Positions 54,940 through 64,000 of a DNA stretch of 64,000 nucleotides are shown here, piece after piece; position 1 is the stretch's first letter; each line of letters opens with the position of its first letter. The stretch covers positions 214,207,800 through 214,271,799 of the forward strand of contig NC_080540.1 of NCBI RefSeq assembly GCF_028640845.1, in the 5' to 3' direction. The DNA comes from Ahaetulla prasina. Taxonomy: Eukaryota > Chordata > Lepidosauria > Squamata > Colubridae. A model generated the notes under the pieces. The model was not told the DNA's origin. It did no database searches and saw only the letters and a list, made by a program, of their open reading frames with translations. Position numbers and translations under genes: made by a program.

Positions 54940-57170
54940 TATTTTCTTATTCTTGTTCTTGTTTGACAAATTCCAACCAATCAATAAATAAATGTTGGCT
55001 CAGAGGATGAGGCCATGTTGAAGATGGTAGATTAGTATCTTCTCCTGTAGCTCAGAATACTCCCGTCCATGGACTTAGTCAATGATTAGACCTTTTTTTT
55101 AAAGAATCTGTTGTTACCAAGGCTGAAAAAGGCCAGACATTTGCATCGTGGAACAGCAGAAAGACTGCACAATTCCCAACAGCCTTTTTACAAAAACAAG
55201 CAATAGCAGTTTGTGATGGTGGCTTGTATGAAATACTTAAACAGCATCAACAATAATACCACAGAGTTTTTGTTTGCTTGTTTGTTTGTAGTTCTTGGAC
55301 TGACAAGTTTGCCTGGCAATATAAAGTATAATAAAATATCACATCTTATCACGAGCCCGGAACCTGATGCAGTTCAGCTTGGCTTTAACTTTATAAACCT
55401 GTGTCCTTTCCTTCCACATATATAATTTTCTCGATTTCCAACAATCTCAGAATTGCCTTTGGAATAAAAAAGTACAATTTTCTAAGTTTCTGCATATCAT
55501 CTTGCCTGTAACATTTTGACAGCGATATTATCTCCAGCTTTTTACCTCCTGTCTTGCCAATGAATATTAACTTTCCCAAAATGTCTCATGGAGTTCCTGT
55601 TTTTGAATGCGATACTCTCTCACTTGGCAGAAAGATCAGGGGCAAAGCTGGCTAATTTAATTAGGATTTTGATTTATTGCCTCCCTTTATGTTGAAGGCC
55701 TATCATTAAGATGGACTTCCAGGACCATTATGTCATATCATGCCATTTCTAAGTGTAGTTTATTATCTGTCCATCTGTTTATTCATGTAAGTATTGATGC
55801 GCCCTGACAGCTTAATGGCATTTCTGGATTTTGAAGAAGTAGTTGAGACAAATTTGCTGTTGATACAACCACTCTCTATTGTTATCTCCAGTTAATTAGA
55901 AGAGACTAGTTGGAACGCCTGTCCTTGAATACTAAAAGAAGAATTCATTTTGCTGTTGGCATATGATTTTCTTTTCATTTGATAAATGTTTACTGTCATG
56001 GCTCAGGAAGATGAGCTGCAGTCTGCTAGTTCTGGCAGTTTATGCTTAGCTTGTCCTCCCTTATTAAAGCTCCATTTATTTTATTTGCCTTCATTAATCT
56101 TTTTTGGGCAATTCCCTGGCTAGCAATATGGCCTCTGCTCATGACAATCAGGGAATTAATTACATGTAAGCTGTTGCAGTAATTTTGTGAGCTGAGAGTT
56201 TCGGTAGTGATGTTTGGTATGGAAACGCAACAATTAAAATTGTTGGCTTTTGGAATTGTACAAAGAAGCAATTGCTGCAATTCTTTTCTCATCCTTGGTC
56301 AGGGAATCTTTTGTACCCACCGCTGATATTCCCAGTTGCAATCTTCAATCATTTTCCAAAACAGCAAATATAATATAATTCTTAACATTTGTGCAAAGCA
56401 CAGTTCATATACTTTCTTACTTGTCCTTGCCACAAGTACAATGTCTTCTTTTTGAACACTTTATGTAGGAATGCTTTGATGGTTGAATACTACTATTACA
56501 TTGGGTTTATAAAGCACACATGAATAAATAAACTACCGTAGTGTTATGGGTTCAAGGATTGAAGTGGGGCATCCAGGCAGAATGCCCATGCATCAATTTC
56601 CCTGGAAAAGTGGTTTTGTTATAAAAAAAAAATACATCACTTTTATTACAAAGAAAAGCTAGCTATTGGTTTGCAGCTACAAATTGCTTGGTTATCTTGT
56701 GTGGTATCTGATATTTCTAGAGGCTACTTCAATCTTCTAAACTCTGTTCTATTTTCTTTATTTAATTTAATTTTAACTTCTATTTCATGGCTTATCCTAT
56801 AGCCTTATCTAACTTCTAATCATCTGGCTCCTCTCACCTTCTGCCTAGAGATCTCTGATATTATTTATCCTAATAAACCGTACATTGTTATTACTTTTTA
56901 ACCCTATGTTAACTATATCTAGCTTAATTCCAATTCCAGTTACCACCAGTCATCTTTCCTTTGGCTATTTTTACTACTAAAGTTGGTCTGAGTTGTCAGC
57001 TGGCTAAGATTGGATCCACTGTCTCTGGCATCTGGTGCATCTTGCCAATTTATCTGGAGCCTACTGCATTTGGTTCACTCTAATTCTTCCAAAGTCTGGG
57101 GCAGCTGCGTTGCCTTAATCTCTGTAGTTCTCTCGTTGGGTGGGAGAGCTACTGGTATGACTGGCGTTTG
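54940..57170. other. Unassigned 2.2 kb
   Basis: No gene. The part 55600-56300 has no repeat and contains homeodomain-like cores (GGGAATTAATTACATG at 56150, ACAATTAAAATTGTTGG at 56229); it is a candidate conserved element. Poly-A at 56620. Confidence 0.4.
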
Positions 57171-57173
57171 TTG

Positions 57174-57505
57174 CAGGAGTGAAATCTAGCAGGTTTTGAC
57201 AGGTTCTGGAGAATCGGTAGCGGAAATTTTGAGTAGTTTGGAGAACTGGCAAATGCCATCTCTGGCTGGCCCCAGAGTGGGGTGGGAATGGAGATTTTGC
57301 AGTATCCTTCCTCCAGGAGTGGGGTGGGAATGGGGATTTTGCAGTATCCTTCCTCCAGGAGTGGGTGGGAATGGGGATTTTGCAGTATCCTTCCTCCAGG
57401 AGTGGGGTGGGAATGGGGATTTTGCAGTATCCTTCCTCCAGGAGTGGGTGAGAATGGGGATTTTGCAGTATCCTTCCTCCAGGAGTGGATGGGAATGGGA
57501 TCATC
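57174..57505 (-). mobile_element. hAT-like MITE with expanded interior, right end lost
   Basis: Starts CAGGAGTGAAATCTAGCAGG, then GGTTCTGGAGAATCGGTAGC, as the inverted form of the TGAAATCC family. The far terminal repeat is not found after the tandem array. Confidence 0.75.
57275..57500. repeat. Minisatellite, five units of 40-42 bp
   Basis: Unit: GAGTGGGGTGGGAATGGGGA, then TTTTGCAGTATCCTTCCTCC and AG. Single copies of the same block exist in other members of the MITE family, so the array grew inside the element. Both strands stay open across it, producing repeated peptides with no meaning as genes. Confidence 0.92.
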
Positions 57506-57721
57506 CCTGTTGAAATTCCAGGGATAAACTTACCAAAAGGAAGGGCTGATAAGGGATAGTTAGGTAGCAAAGGCCTGGTAAAATCCATACACCAGGTGAG
57601 ATAAATAGTTAAAAGTAAAATGTCTGTATGAATGATTTGAGTTCCACCAACAGGTAAAGACAAAAGAATCTTGAATTGATCTAAGTAAAATGAATTTTCT
57701 TACTGTCTCTAATCCTAATCC

Positions 57722-58118
57722 CTTTAAACTGCAGATTGTCCTCGATTTACATCCACAATTGAGCCCAAGGTTATTGTTGCTAAGCAAGAAAGTTATTAAG
57801 TGAGTTTTGCCCCATTTAACAACCTTTCTTGCCACAGTTGTTAAGTGAGTCACTGCCATTGTTAAGTTAGTAACACCGTTGTTAAGTGAATCTAGTTTCC
57901 CCATTTGCTTGACTTTGCTTGTCAGAAGGATGCCAAATGTCGTCACGTGGTCCCAGGACACTGCAATCATTCATAAATTTAAGTCAGTTGTCAAATGACT
58001 GAATTTTGATCATGTGACCATGGGGAACAATGGTTGTGTGAAAAAATGGTCATAAGTCACTTTTTTCAGAGCCATTGTAATTTCAAATGGCCACTAAACA
58101 GAACATCGCAAGTTGAGG
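57722..58118 (-). mobile_element. Family P repeat, nearly full length
   Basis: Starts with ATTGTCCTCGATTTACATCC and ends ATCGCAAGTTGAGGAT, complementary in outline. It contains several TTGTTAAGTGAGTCACTGCC-like units. Confidence 0.65.
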
Positions 58119-58810
58119 ATTATCAATATTTGCATTCACTCTTGTCACCATTTTCCAGTAAAAACCCAGAGCCTAGATACAAGGGATCCACACTCAGAGT
58201 TTTGGGAACAACAACAACAAAAAACATGCATGAACAACAGACTCATAAGTAAATGTTTTATACTGTATGCATCCAAGATAGCTAGGCTCCCTACCAAATC
58301 TCAGGACACAGTTCTGCTTCTAGCCACTGATCAAGCAAATCATAAATTCCTTAAGGCCTGGATGCAAAGACAACAGTCAGCCCTAAACTGCAGATGGGAA
58401 GTAATTGACTGTGTTTGTTCACTTACCATTATCATGTTGAGATTGCCCTTAATTGACTGTGAAAAGGCTGCACTTCTAGCACCAGGAGGAAAATAAATCC
58501 TCCATTGTAAAATGGGCATCAAATTAGCATGCCCTAAAATTTAAAGACAAATAATGTTTTGGAAGAACAGCATGGAACTATCCAAAGTTTACAGACTTGT
58601 GAAGTGTGTCTGTCTTTGGGAATGATAGTGGATACAAGAAGTTAAATTAAAAAGTAAAGAAGAAAAAGCATAGAAGGCTAGATGAAAATCTACAGAAAAT
58701 AAAGAAGATGACCTTGACAGATTTGGGACAGATCTGTTACTAAAGTGATGAAAAGAAAACATGTCTTAAGTCCTAAACAAGAAGAAAAGGTGGAGGTAAC
58801 GTTACCTCTG
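58119..58810. other. Unassigned sequence
   Basis: The 127-codon frame from 58113 shows no domain. No repeat recognised. Confidence 0.35.
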
Positions 58811-58814
58811 TTAG

Positions 58815-59068
58815 GGTTGTGTCCAATGCTCATTTTTGTTTCTTAGCCAAAGGAGCCAGCGTTGTCCAAAGACACTTCTGTGATCATGTGATCAGCAAGA
58901 CTATACACCAAGGTGCATGGAACACCATTACCTTCTCACTGAAGTGAGGCCTATTTATCTACTCACATTTACATGGTTTTGAACAGCCTAGGTTTGCAGG
59001 ATCTGGGGCAAGGAGCTCACTCTGTCATGTGGCGCTCACATCTCGAACCTGAACTGTCAGCTGACAGG
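58815..59068 (-). mobile_element. ACCTTT-type SINE, old copy, minus strand
   Basis: Colinear with the 33.7-kb copy: CCAGCGTTGTCCAAAGACAC, GTGATCATGTGATCAGC, ACACCATTACCTTCTCACTG, then a worn head (CGCTCACATCTCGAACCTGA). Strongly diverged; the tail is gone. Confidence 0.7.
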
Positions 59069-59081
59069 GCAGCATTAAAGG

Positions 59082-59213
59082 CACGGGTGTCAAACTCGAT
59101 CGCATCATGTGACGTCACGTGATGTATCATGACTTTTTTTGTCCTTGCACAGCTGGTGGGCGTGGCCTGCACGGGATGCATCTGGCCCATGAGCTGCCAG
59201 TTTGATACCCCTG
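59082..59213. mobile_element. Short hAT-like MITE, 132 bp
   Basis: CACGGGTGTCAAACTCGATC at the left and CCAGTTTGATACCCCTG at the right; flanks ATTAAAGG and ATCTAAGG (6 of 8). The interior has GTGACGTCACGTGATG, as at 19.7 kb. Confidence 0.8.
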
Positions 59214-59221
59214 ATCTAAGG

Positions 59222-59840
59222 CATGCACAAAAATCTTAGGCAGACACCTTCCTAATTCACACCAGGTAACTGTAAAGGAGTCCCTGCGGATTTTACTCTG
59301 CTAATCATTGCCAATTATAAGGGGGCAGAGCTCATCTCCATTTCACATTCAGATAAAGAAAAGGAGGGGACTAAAGCATGGCCAGATTAGCACAATTATG
59401 TTACTATTAATATTAAGGGGGGAAAATGGTTTTTGTGTAGAATTGATTTCTTAGTTTGGTCTACATAGTGGGGCTGAAACAACAACAACAAAAAAATGCA
59501 AGGAGCAGGATGACCCAAAAGCTTGAGAGAAGAAACTGAAGCTGTAGGATGTGCCAGTGTATGTATGCACATAAGCTCTGCAAGGTGACTGCAACATTTT
59601 GCAGTAGAAGTAGAGAGGAGGACAGAACACTGTTGACAAACAGAGAAGAGTTCCAAGAAGGAACCGAGCCAGGAGGAAAAAAAGGATTGGTTTTCTCCTC
59701 TACTTTAAAATGCCAAGTAGTTGCTGCTAAGAAGCGTTGCCGGGAGGGACGAGGGACTGACAACTTTCTGGAGAATTTAGAAGGTTGACTTGATCCTACT
59801 CCCATTCAGTCATTTAGCACCAGCAGCTAGTTATGCCAAC
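59222..59840. other. Unassigned sequence
   Basis: Overlapping ORFs on both strands, none with a domain. Confidence 0.35.
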
Positions 59841-59844
59841 AAAC

Positions 59845-59962
59845 CAGTGGTGGAATTCAATTTTTTTTACTATTGGTTCTGTGGGCGTGGCTTGGTGGGT
59901 GTGGTGTGGCTTGGTGGGCATGACAAGGGAAGGATACTACAAAGTCTCCATTCTGCTCCTTT
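59845..59962 (+). mobile_element. hAT-like MITE, right-truncated
   Basis: CAGTGGTGGAATTCAATTTT, then GGGCGTGGCTTGGTGGGTGT and GAAGGATACTACAAAGTCTC. The right half is missing. Confidence 0.75.
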
Positions 59963-60215
59963 GTCATTCCTTTTCAGAAGTTTTGGTACAGTCTTGCAAT
60001 TTTGTCTATGTAGATATAAAGCATCTTACTGAACAATAATAATAATAACTTGTTAAAACATTCATGGTTTTATATATTTTCTGTCCCCCCGCCTCAATAT
60101 TTTTGGCTTTAATTGTATATACAATGTGTAAAATACTGATCTCTGACTTCACGTTAAATTTCTTATTTACTTATTGTAGGAAATTTGTTAAACATTTGGC
60201 AGTATTCTAATTGAA

Positions 60216-60475
60216 AGAATGGAATGGAATTCTTTATTGCCAAGCGTGATTGGACACACAAGGAATTTGTCTTTGGTGCATATGCTCTCAGTGTACATAA
60301 AAAGAAAAGATACATTCATCAAGAATCATAAGGTACAACACTTAATGATAGTCATAGGGTACAAATAAGCAATCGAATCATACTAAGAACAAACAATATC
60401 AATATAAATCGTAAGGATATAAGCAACAAAGTTACAGCATGCAGTCATAAGTGCGAGAAAGGGGAGAAATGGTGA
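60216..60475 (-). mobile_element. L3-like LINE 3' UTR, minus strand
   Basis: A worn pentamer tail (GAATGGAATGGAATTC), TTTATTGCCAAGCGTGATTG, then the 3' UTR to about TCATAAGTGCGAG. It does not reach the coding part. Confidence 0.85.
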
Positions 60476-60641
60476 CAACAAATAAAATTTAGGAAGTGCA
60501 GGGTGGTTTTCTACCGGGCAGAGTGTACAGACAAGATTTCTTTATTCAGTTTGTATGATTGCCCTTCTCCTATTCGTGATTCTGAGCAGTTAAAGGTACT
60601 TAAAATGAGATAAAAGCATACCAAATTTATAACCAACATAT

Positions 60642-60937
60642 CAGTGGTGGGTTTCAAAGTTTTTTTTACTACCGGTTCTGTGGGTATGGCTTGGTGGGCG
60701 TGGCATGGCTTGGTGGGTGTTGCTTGGTGGGCATGGCAGGAGAAGGATACTGTAAAATCTCCATTCCCTCCCTACTCCAGGGGAAGGTTACTGCAAAATC
60801 CCCATTTCCTCCCAATCAGCTGGCAAATAGATGGGGGAGGGGTCAGTCAGAATTTTTACTACTGGTTCTCCGAACTACTCCAAATTTCCACTACCGGTTC
60901 TCCAGAACTGGTCAGAACCTGCTGAAACCCACCTCTG
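60642..60937. mobile_element. hAT-like MITE, 296 bp, perfect duplication
   Basis: Starts CAGTGGTGGGTTTCAAAG and ends GCTGAAACCCACCTCTG. CAACATAT is duplicated at 60634-60641 and 60938-60945. The interior has a triple GGTGGGCGTGGC-type repeat. Confidence 0.9.
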
Positions 60938-61318
60938 CAACATATATTGCAATCAAGAAAAATCAGTAATAAGAATAATAAGAATCAACATAACGGTGAT
61001 AAGTGCTCAACTACAGATCTGGGGCTCCAGGCTTGATGACAGAACCAAGGTTTTCAAGGTTTTATGAAAGGTCTGCAGGGTGAATCTGATCTCCAAGAAA
61101 ATTATGTTCCATAGGGTGAGAGCTCTAACACCTCAAGGAGGTGTTAACTCATAGTTGAGAAGATTCTTGTGCATAGGCATGATTAGCAGTAATTTAGTTT
61201 AATTGACCTTCACATGTGGACCTGATCTTTCTCTTCTGACAACAGACTATCAAAGCTGTGAAAATGGATTAAACATCCATTAAGCAAAATTTAAGACCTG
61301 CAACTACTGATAGAAAGA

Positions 61319-61323
<5 letters not shown>

Positions 61324-61368
<45 letters not shown>
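61324..61368. repeat. (TA)n microsatellite
   Basis: About 22 TA units, directly at the edge of the Penelope-like unit. Confidence 0.95.
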
Positions 61369-61370
<2 letters not shown>

Positions 61371-61372
<2 letters not shown>

Positions 61373-61618
61373 AGGTCTTTGGTTATTCGGGTTTTCTCCC
61401 GTGTAAAATTGGAAGTGTCTTGGCGACGTTTCGACGAAGTCTCCTTTGTCATTCGTGCTTCTGGGGGCAACATTGCTCCCAGAAGCACAAAGCTGAAGCC
61501 TGAAGATGACGAATGAGACTTCGTCGAAACGTCGCCAAGACACTTCCAATTTTACGCGGGAGAAAACCCGAATAACCAAAGACCTACATACAAACACCCG
61601 CGAAAACCTCAGAAAACA
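61371..61618. mobile_element. Inverted pair of Penelope-like terminal repeats
   Basis: Left arm 61371-61455 and right arm 61508-61587 are complementary apart from one substitution (TGTAAAA / CGTAAAA) and a short indel near the inner end. Between them a smaller hairpin (GTGCTTCTGGG 61455-61465 with CCCAGAAGCAC 61478-61488) fills the centre. Each arm holds the family core TTCGTCGAAACGTCGCC. The arrangement matches the inverted unit at 0.8 kb but is a different subfamily and much fresher. No RT or GIY-YIG endonuclease is present. Confidence 0.7.
61500..61533 (+). ncRNA. Hammerhead ribozyme core, intact-looking
   Basis: In order: CTGAAGA (CUGANGA box, 61500-61506); stem II GACGAA / TTCGTC with loop TGAGAC (61508-61525), perfect; GAAA (61526-61529); CG as a two-base stem III; TC before the cleavage position. 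This is the minimal hammerhead of Penelope elements, reported to work as a dimer with weak activity. The left arm's copy (minus strand) has CAGAAGC in the first box. Confidence 0.6.
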
Positions 61619-61654
61619 AATATTGCACCTCTACGGGGAGGATATATATATCCA

Positions 61655-61862
61655 GAAGAATTATATGGAATGCATTAAAGGTACTTCAAATATATGTTGG
61701 AAATGGGAGGAAGAAGAAGGATCATTTTATGCTTGGTGGACATGTAAAAAAGATAGAGAATGGTGGACTCGGATACATACAGTGATTCAGAGAATTTTAA
61801 AGATTAATATGCCCTTGAAACCAGAACTTTTCCCTCGGAGAACGATGCATAAAGTGTTAGAA
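61655..61862 (+). pseudogene. L1 LINE ORF2 C-terminal fragment
   Basis: Reads YMECIKGTSNICWKWEEEEG, then SFYAWWTCKKDREWWTRI and INMPLKPELFPRRTM. It is the same L1 ORF2 Cys/His region as in the 43.7-kb copy, but the second Cys is Trp (CWKW) and the His before WW is replaced. The L3-like element cuts it at 61863, so the rest may lie beyond the window. Confidence 0.75.
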
Positions 61863-64000
61863 AATAGAATAGATTTTTTTATTGGCCAAGTATGATTGGA
61901 CACACAATGAATTTGTCTTGGAGCATATGCTCTCAGTGTACATAAAAGAAAAGATACCTTCATCAAGGTACAACATTTACAACACAAATGATGGTCAATA
62001 TATCAATATAAATCATAAGGATTACCAGCAACAACGTTACAGTCATACAGTCATAAGTGGAAAGAGATTGGTGATGGGAATTATTTGTTTAGCAGAGTGA
62101 TGGCCTTCAGGAAAAAACTGTTCTTGTATCTAGTTGTTCTGGTGTGCAGTGCTCTATAGCGTCGTTTTGAGGGTAGGAGTTGAAACAGTTTATATCCTGG
62201 ATGTGAGGGATCTGTAAACATTTTCACGGCCCTCTTCTTGATTCGTGCAGTATACAGATCCTCAATGGAAGGCAGGTTGGTAGCAATTATTTTTTCTGCA
62301 GTTCTAATTATCCTCTGAAGTCTGTGTTTTTCTTGTTGGGTTGCAGAACCGAACCAGACAGTTATAGAGGTGCAAATGACAGACTCAATAATTCCTCTGT
62401 AGAACTGGATCAGCAGCTCCTTGGGCAGTTTGAGCTTACTGAGTTGGCGCAGAAAGAACATTCTTTGTTGTCCTTTTTTAATGATGTTTTTGATGTTAGC
62501 TGTCCATTTTAGATCTTGCGATATGATAGAACCCAGAAATTTGAAGGTTTCTACTGTTGATACTGTGTTGTCTAGTATTGTGAGAGGTGGAAGTATGGAA
62601 GGGTTTCTCCTAAAGTCTACCACCATTTCTACGGTTTTGAGTATGTTCAGTTCCAGATTGTTTTGGTTGCACCACAAGGCTAGTCATTCGACCTCTCGTC
62701 TATATGCGGATTTGTCATTGTCTCGAATGAGACCAAGACTGTTGTGTCATCTGCGAACTTCAGTAGCTTAACAGATGGATCGTTGGAGATGCAGTCATTG
62801 GTATACAGAGAGAAGAGAAGTGGGGAGAGCACACAGCCTTGGGGGGCTCCTGTGCTAATTGTACAGGTATTTGATGTGATCTTGCTTAGCTTCACCTGCT
62901 GCTTCCTGTTTGTTAGGAAGCTTGTGATCCACTTACAAGTCTGTTCTGGTACCTGTATCTGGTTTAGCTTAGTTAGAAGAATATCTGGAATGATGGTATT
63001 GAATGCTGAACTAAAGTCTACAAAGAGGACCCTTGCATAGGTCTTTGTAGACTCAAGATGTTGTAGGATGTAGTGCAGAGCCATATTAACAGCATCATCT
63101 GTTGATCTATTTGCTCGGTATTCAAATTGCAAGGGGTCTAACAGCAGATCCGTGATGGTTTTCAAGTAGGAAAGCACTAGCCTTTCAAAAGTTTTCCTGA
63201 CTACAGATGTTAAAGCAACTGGTCTGTAGTCATTCAGTTCCTTGATGGTGGGGTTCTTCGCCACTGGGATGATGGTAGAGCTAGAGGTAAAGCAAGAAGG
63301 AACATAGCACATCTCTAATGATTTATTGAAAATATGGGTGAAGATGGGGGCCAATTGGTCAGCACAGACTTAAGCAAGAAGGAGTTATCTTGTCTGGGCC
63401 TGGAGCTTTCCCTGGCTTTTGTCTGTGAAATAGGTCTTGTACTTCCTTTTCTGTGATCACTAGGGATCATGAACCCAATGGGATGGGGTCAGTTGTAGGA
63501 GGCTTGGGTGTTGTTGGTGTGTCTGAGAGGGGGTTGTGGAGATAGGTGGCTGTAGTTTCCTTTCAAACCTGCAGTAAAACTCATTCAGGTCATCTGCCAA
63601 TTGTTGATTACCTTCAGCCTGGGAAGGAGGTTTGCCATAGCCGCTAATATTTTTAAGAGTTTTCCACATGTTTGCTGGTTCATTTGCTGAAAACTGATTC
63701 TTTAACTTTTCAGAGTAGCTTCTTTTTGCTGCTCTGATCTCCCTTGTTAGTGCATTTCTGGCCTGATTGTACAGCATTTTATCACCTTTTCTGTAGGCTT
63801 CCTCTTTGGAATGGAGTAGCTGCTTAAGTTTAGGTGTGAACCAAGGTTTGTTGTTACTGTATATTCGCAAGTTCTTTGTAGGTATACATAGGTCTTCACA
63901 GAAGCTGACATATGATGTTACAGTATCTGTGAGTTCATCCAGGCCCAAAAGTGCCATGGAACACTGTTTTTAAATACGATAACTGCAACAAGATTGTTTT
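61863..64000 (-). mobile_element. Long L3-like LINE copy, continues past the window
   Basis: The tail AGAATAGA and the 3' UTR from TTTTTATTGGCCAAGTATGA lie on the left; the ORF2 stop is at about 62078. Coding sequence continues to the right edge and beyond the start of the RT, so this copy is longer than the one at 11.6 kb. Between 63957 and the edge I see no new domain. Confidence 0.9.
62078..63957 (-). pseudogene. L3-like ORF2: linker, RT and C-terminus, broken
   Basis: From right to left on the minus strand. The linker after the endonuclease (63957-63460) has KPWFTPKLKQLLHSKEEAYR and NMWKTLKNISGYGKPPSQAE. A frameshift near 63458 precedes LVITEKEVQD. GKAPGPDK follows, then a 2-base loss near 63370. 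The RT frame (63354-62735) has [40 protein letters not shown] and the catalytic FADDTT. A 1-base loss near 62737 and a TGA at 62684-62686 (CGA in the 12.4-kb copy) break it again. The final frame (62677-62081) covers WCNQNNLELN to LLNK. The endonuclease domain would lie outside the window. Confidence 0.9.

Noticed and set aside
57115..57663. 182-codon minus ORF and 105-codon plus ORF with repeated peptides
   Set aside because: They translate the 40-42 bp minisatellite; the repeats change frame between units.
61291..61597. Minus ORFs with a repeated Tyr-Ile tract
   Set aside because: They translate the (TA)n microsatellite and the Penelope terminal repeat.

Overview
The window is vertebrate nuclear DNA from a squamate reptile, most probably a snake. 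This rests on the repeats: BovB LINEs, an L3-like LINE of the CR1 superfamily whose 3' ends run into (ATTCT)n tails (reported from snake genomes), tRNA-derived SINEs ending in ACCTTT, CORE-SINEs, many small hAT-like elements and Penelope-like elements. I found no host protein gene, rRNA gene or true tRNA gene. Every long open frame that I can interpret is a broken transposon gene or a frame through a simple repeat. The DNA is therefore intergenic or lies inside a very large intron; one possible 13-nt micro-exon at 29352-29364 would favour the intron reading.

Layout. 0-6 kb: an inverted Penelope-like (PLE) fragment, a solo LTR with a 5-bp target duplication, a decayed L2-type RT, a SINE, a TA-flanked MITE, a second LTR-like block, a hAT-like element and an R4-like LINE fragment. 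6-13.3 kb: several hAT-like MITEs, a 3' L2-type LINE fragment, and a 5'-truncated L3-like LINE with an almost complete RT. 13.3-25 kb: two BovB 3' ends, SINEs of several families, hAT-like elements including a 587-bp palindrome-rich one, a SINE holding a nested L2 tail, and a solo LTR. 25-31 kb: poorest in repeats, with the micro-exon candidate in AT-rich DNA. 31-44.5 kb: an old BovB copy split by an L3-like insertion, SINEs, hAT-like elements, a younger BovB 3' end, PLE remnants, and an L1 fragment with a 16-bp target duplication. 44.8-48 kb: a 1,592-bp direct tandem duplication with no difference seen between copies. 48-57 kb: mostly unassigned, with sharp small hairpins. 57-64 kb: a MITE with an internal minisatellite, more SINEs and hAT-like elements, a large inverted PLE unit with an intact-looking hammerhead ribozyme core, an L1 fragment, and a long broken L3-like copy that runs off the right edge.

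How the parts work together: the SINEs and MITEs encode nothing and depend on enzymes from other elements. SINEs with ACCTTT tails are known to use BovB machinery, and the hAT-like elements (8-bp duplications) need a hAT transposase that is not in this window. Nesting gives a partial order of insertion: old BovB before L3; SINE before the L2 tail inside it; L1 before L3; a hAT-like element before the tandem duplication.
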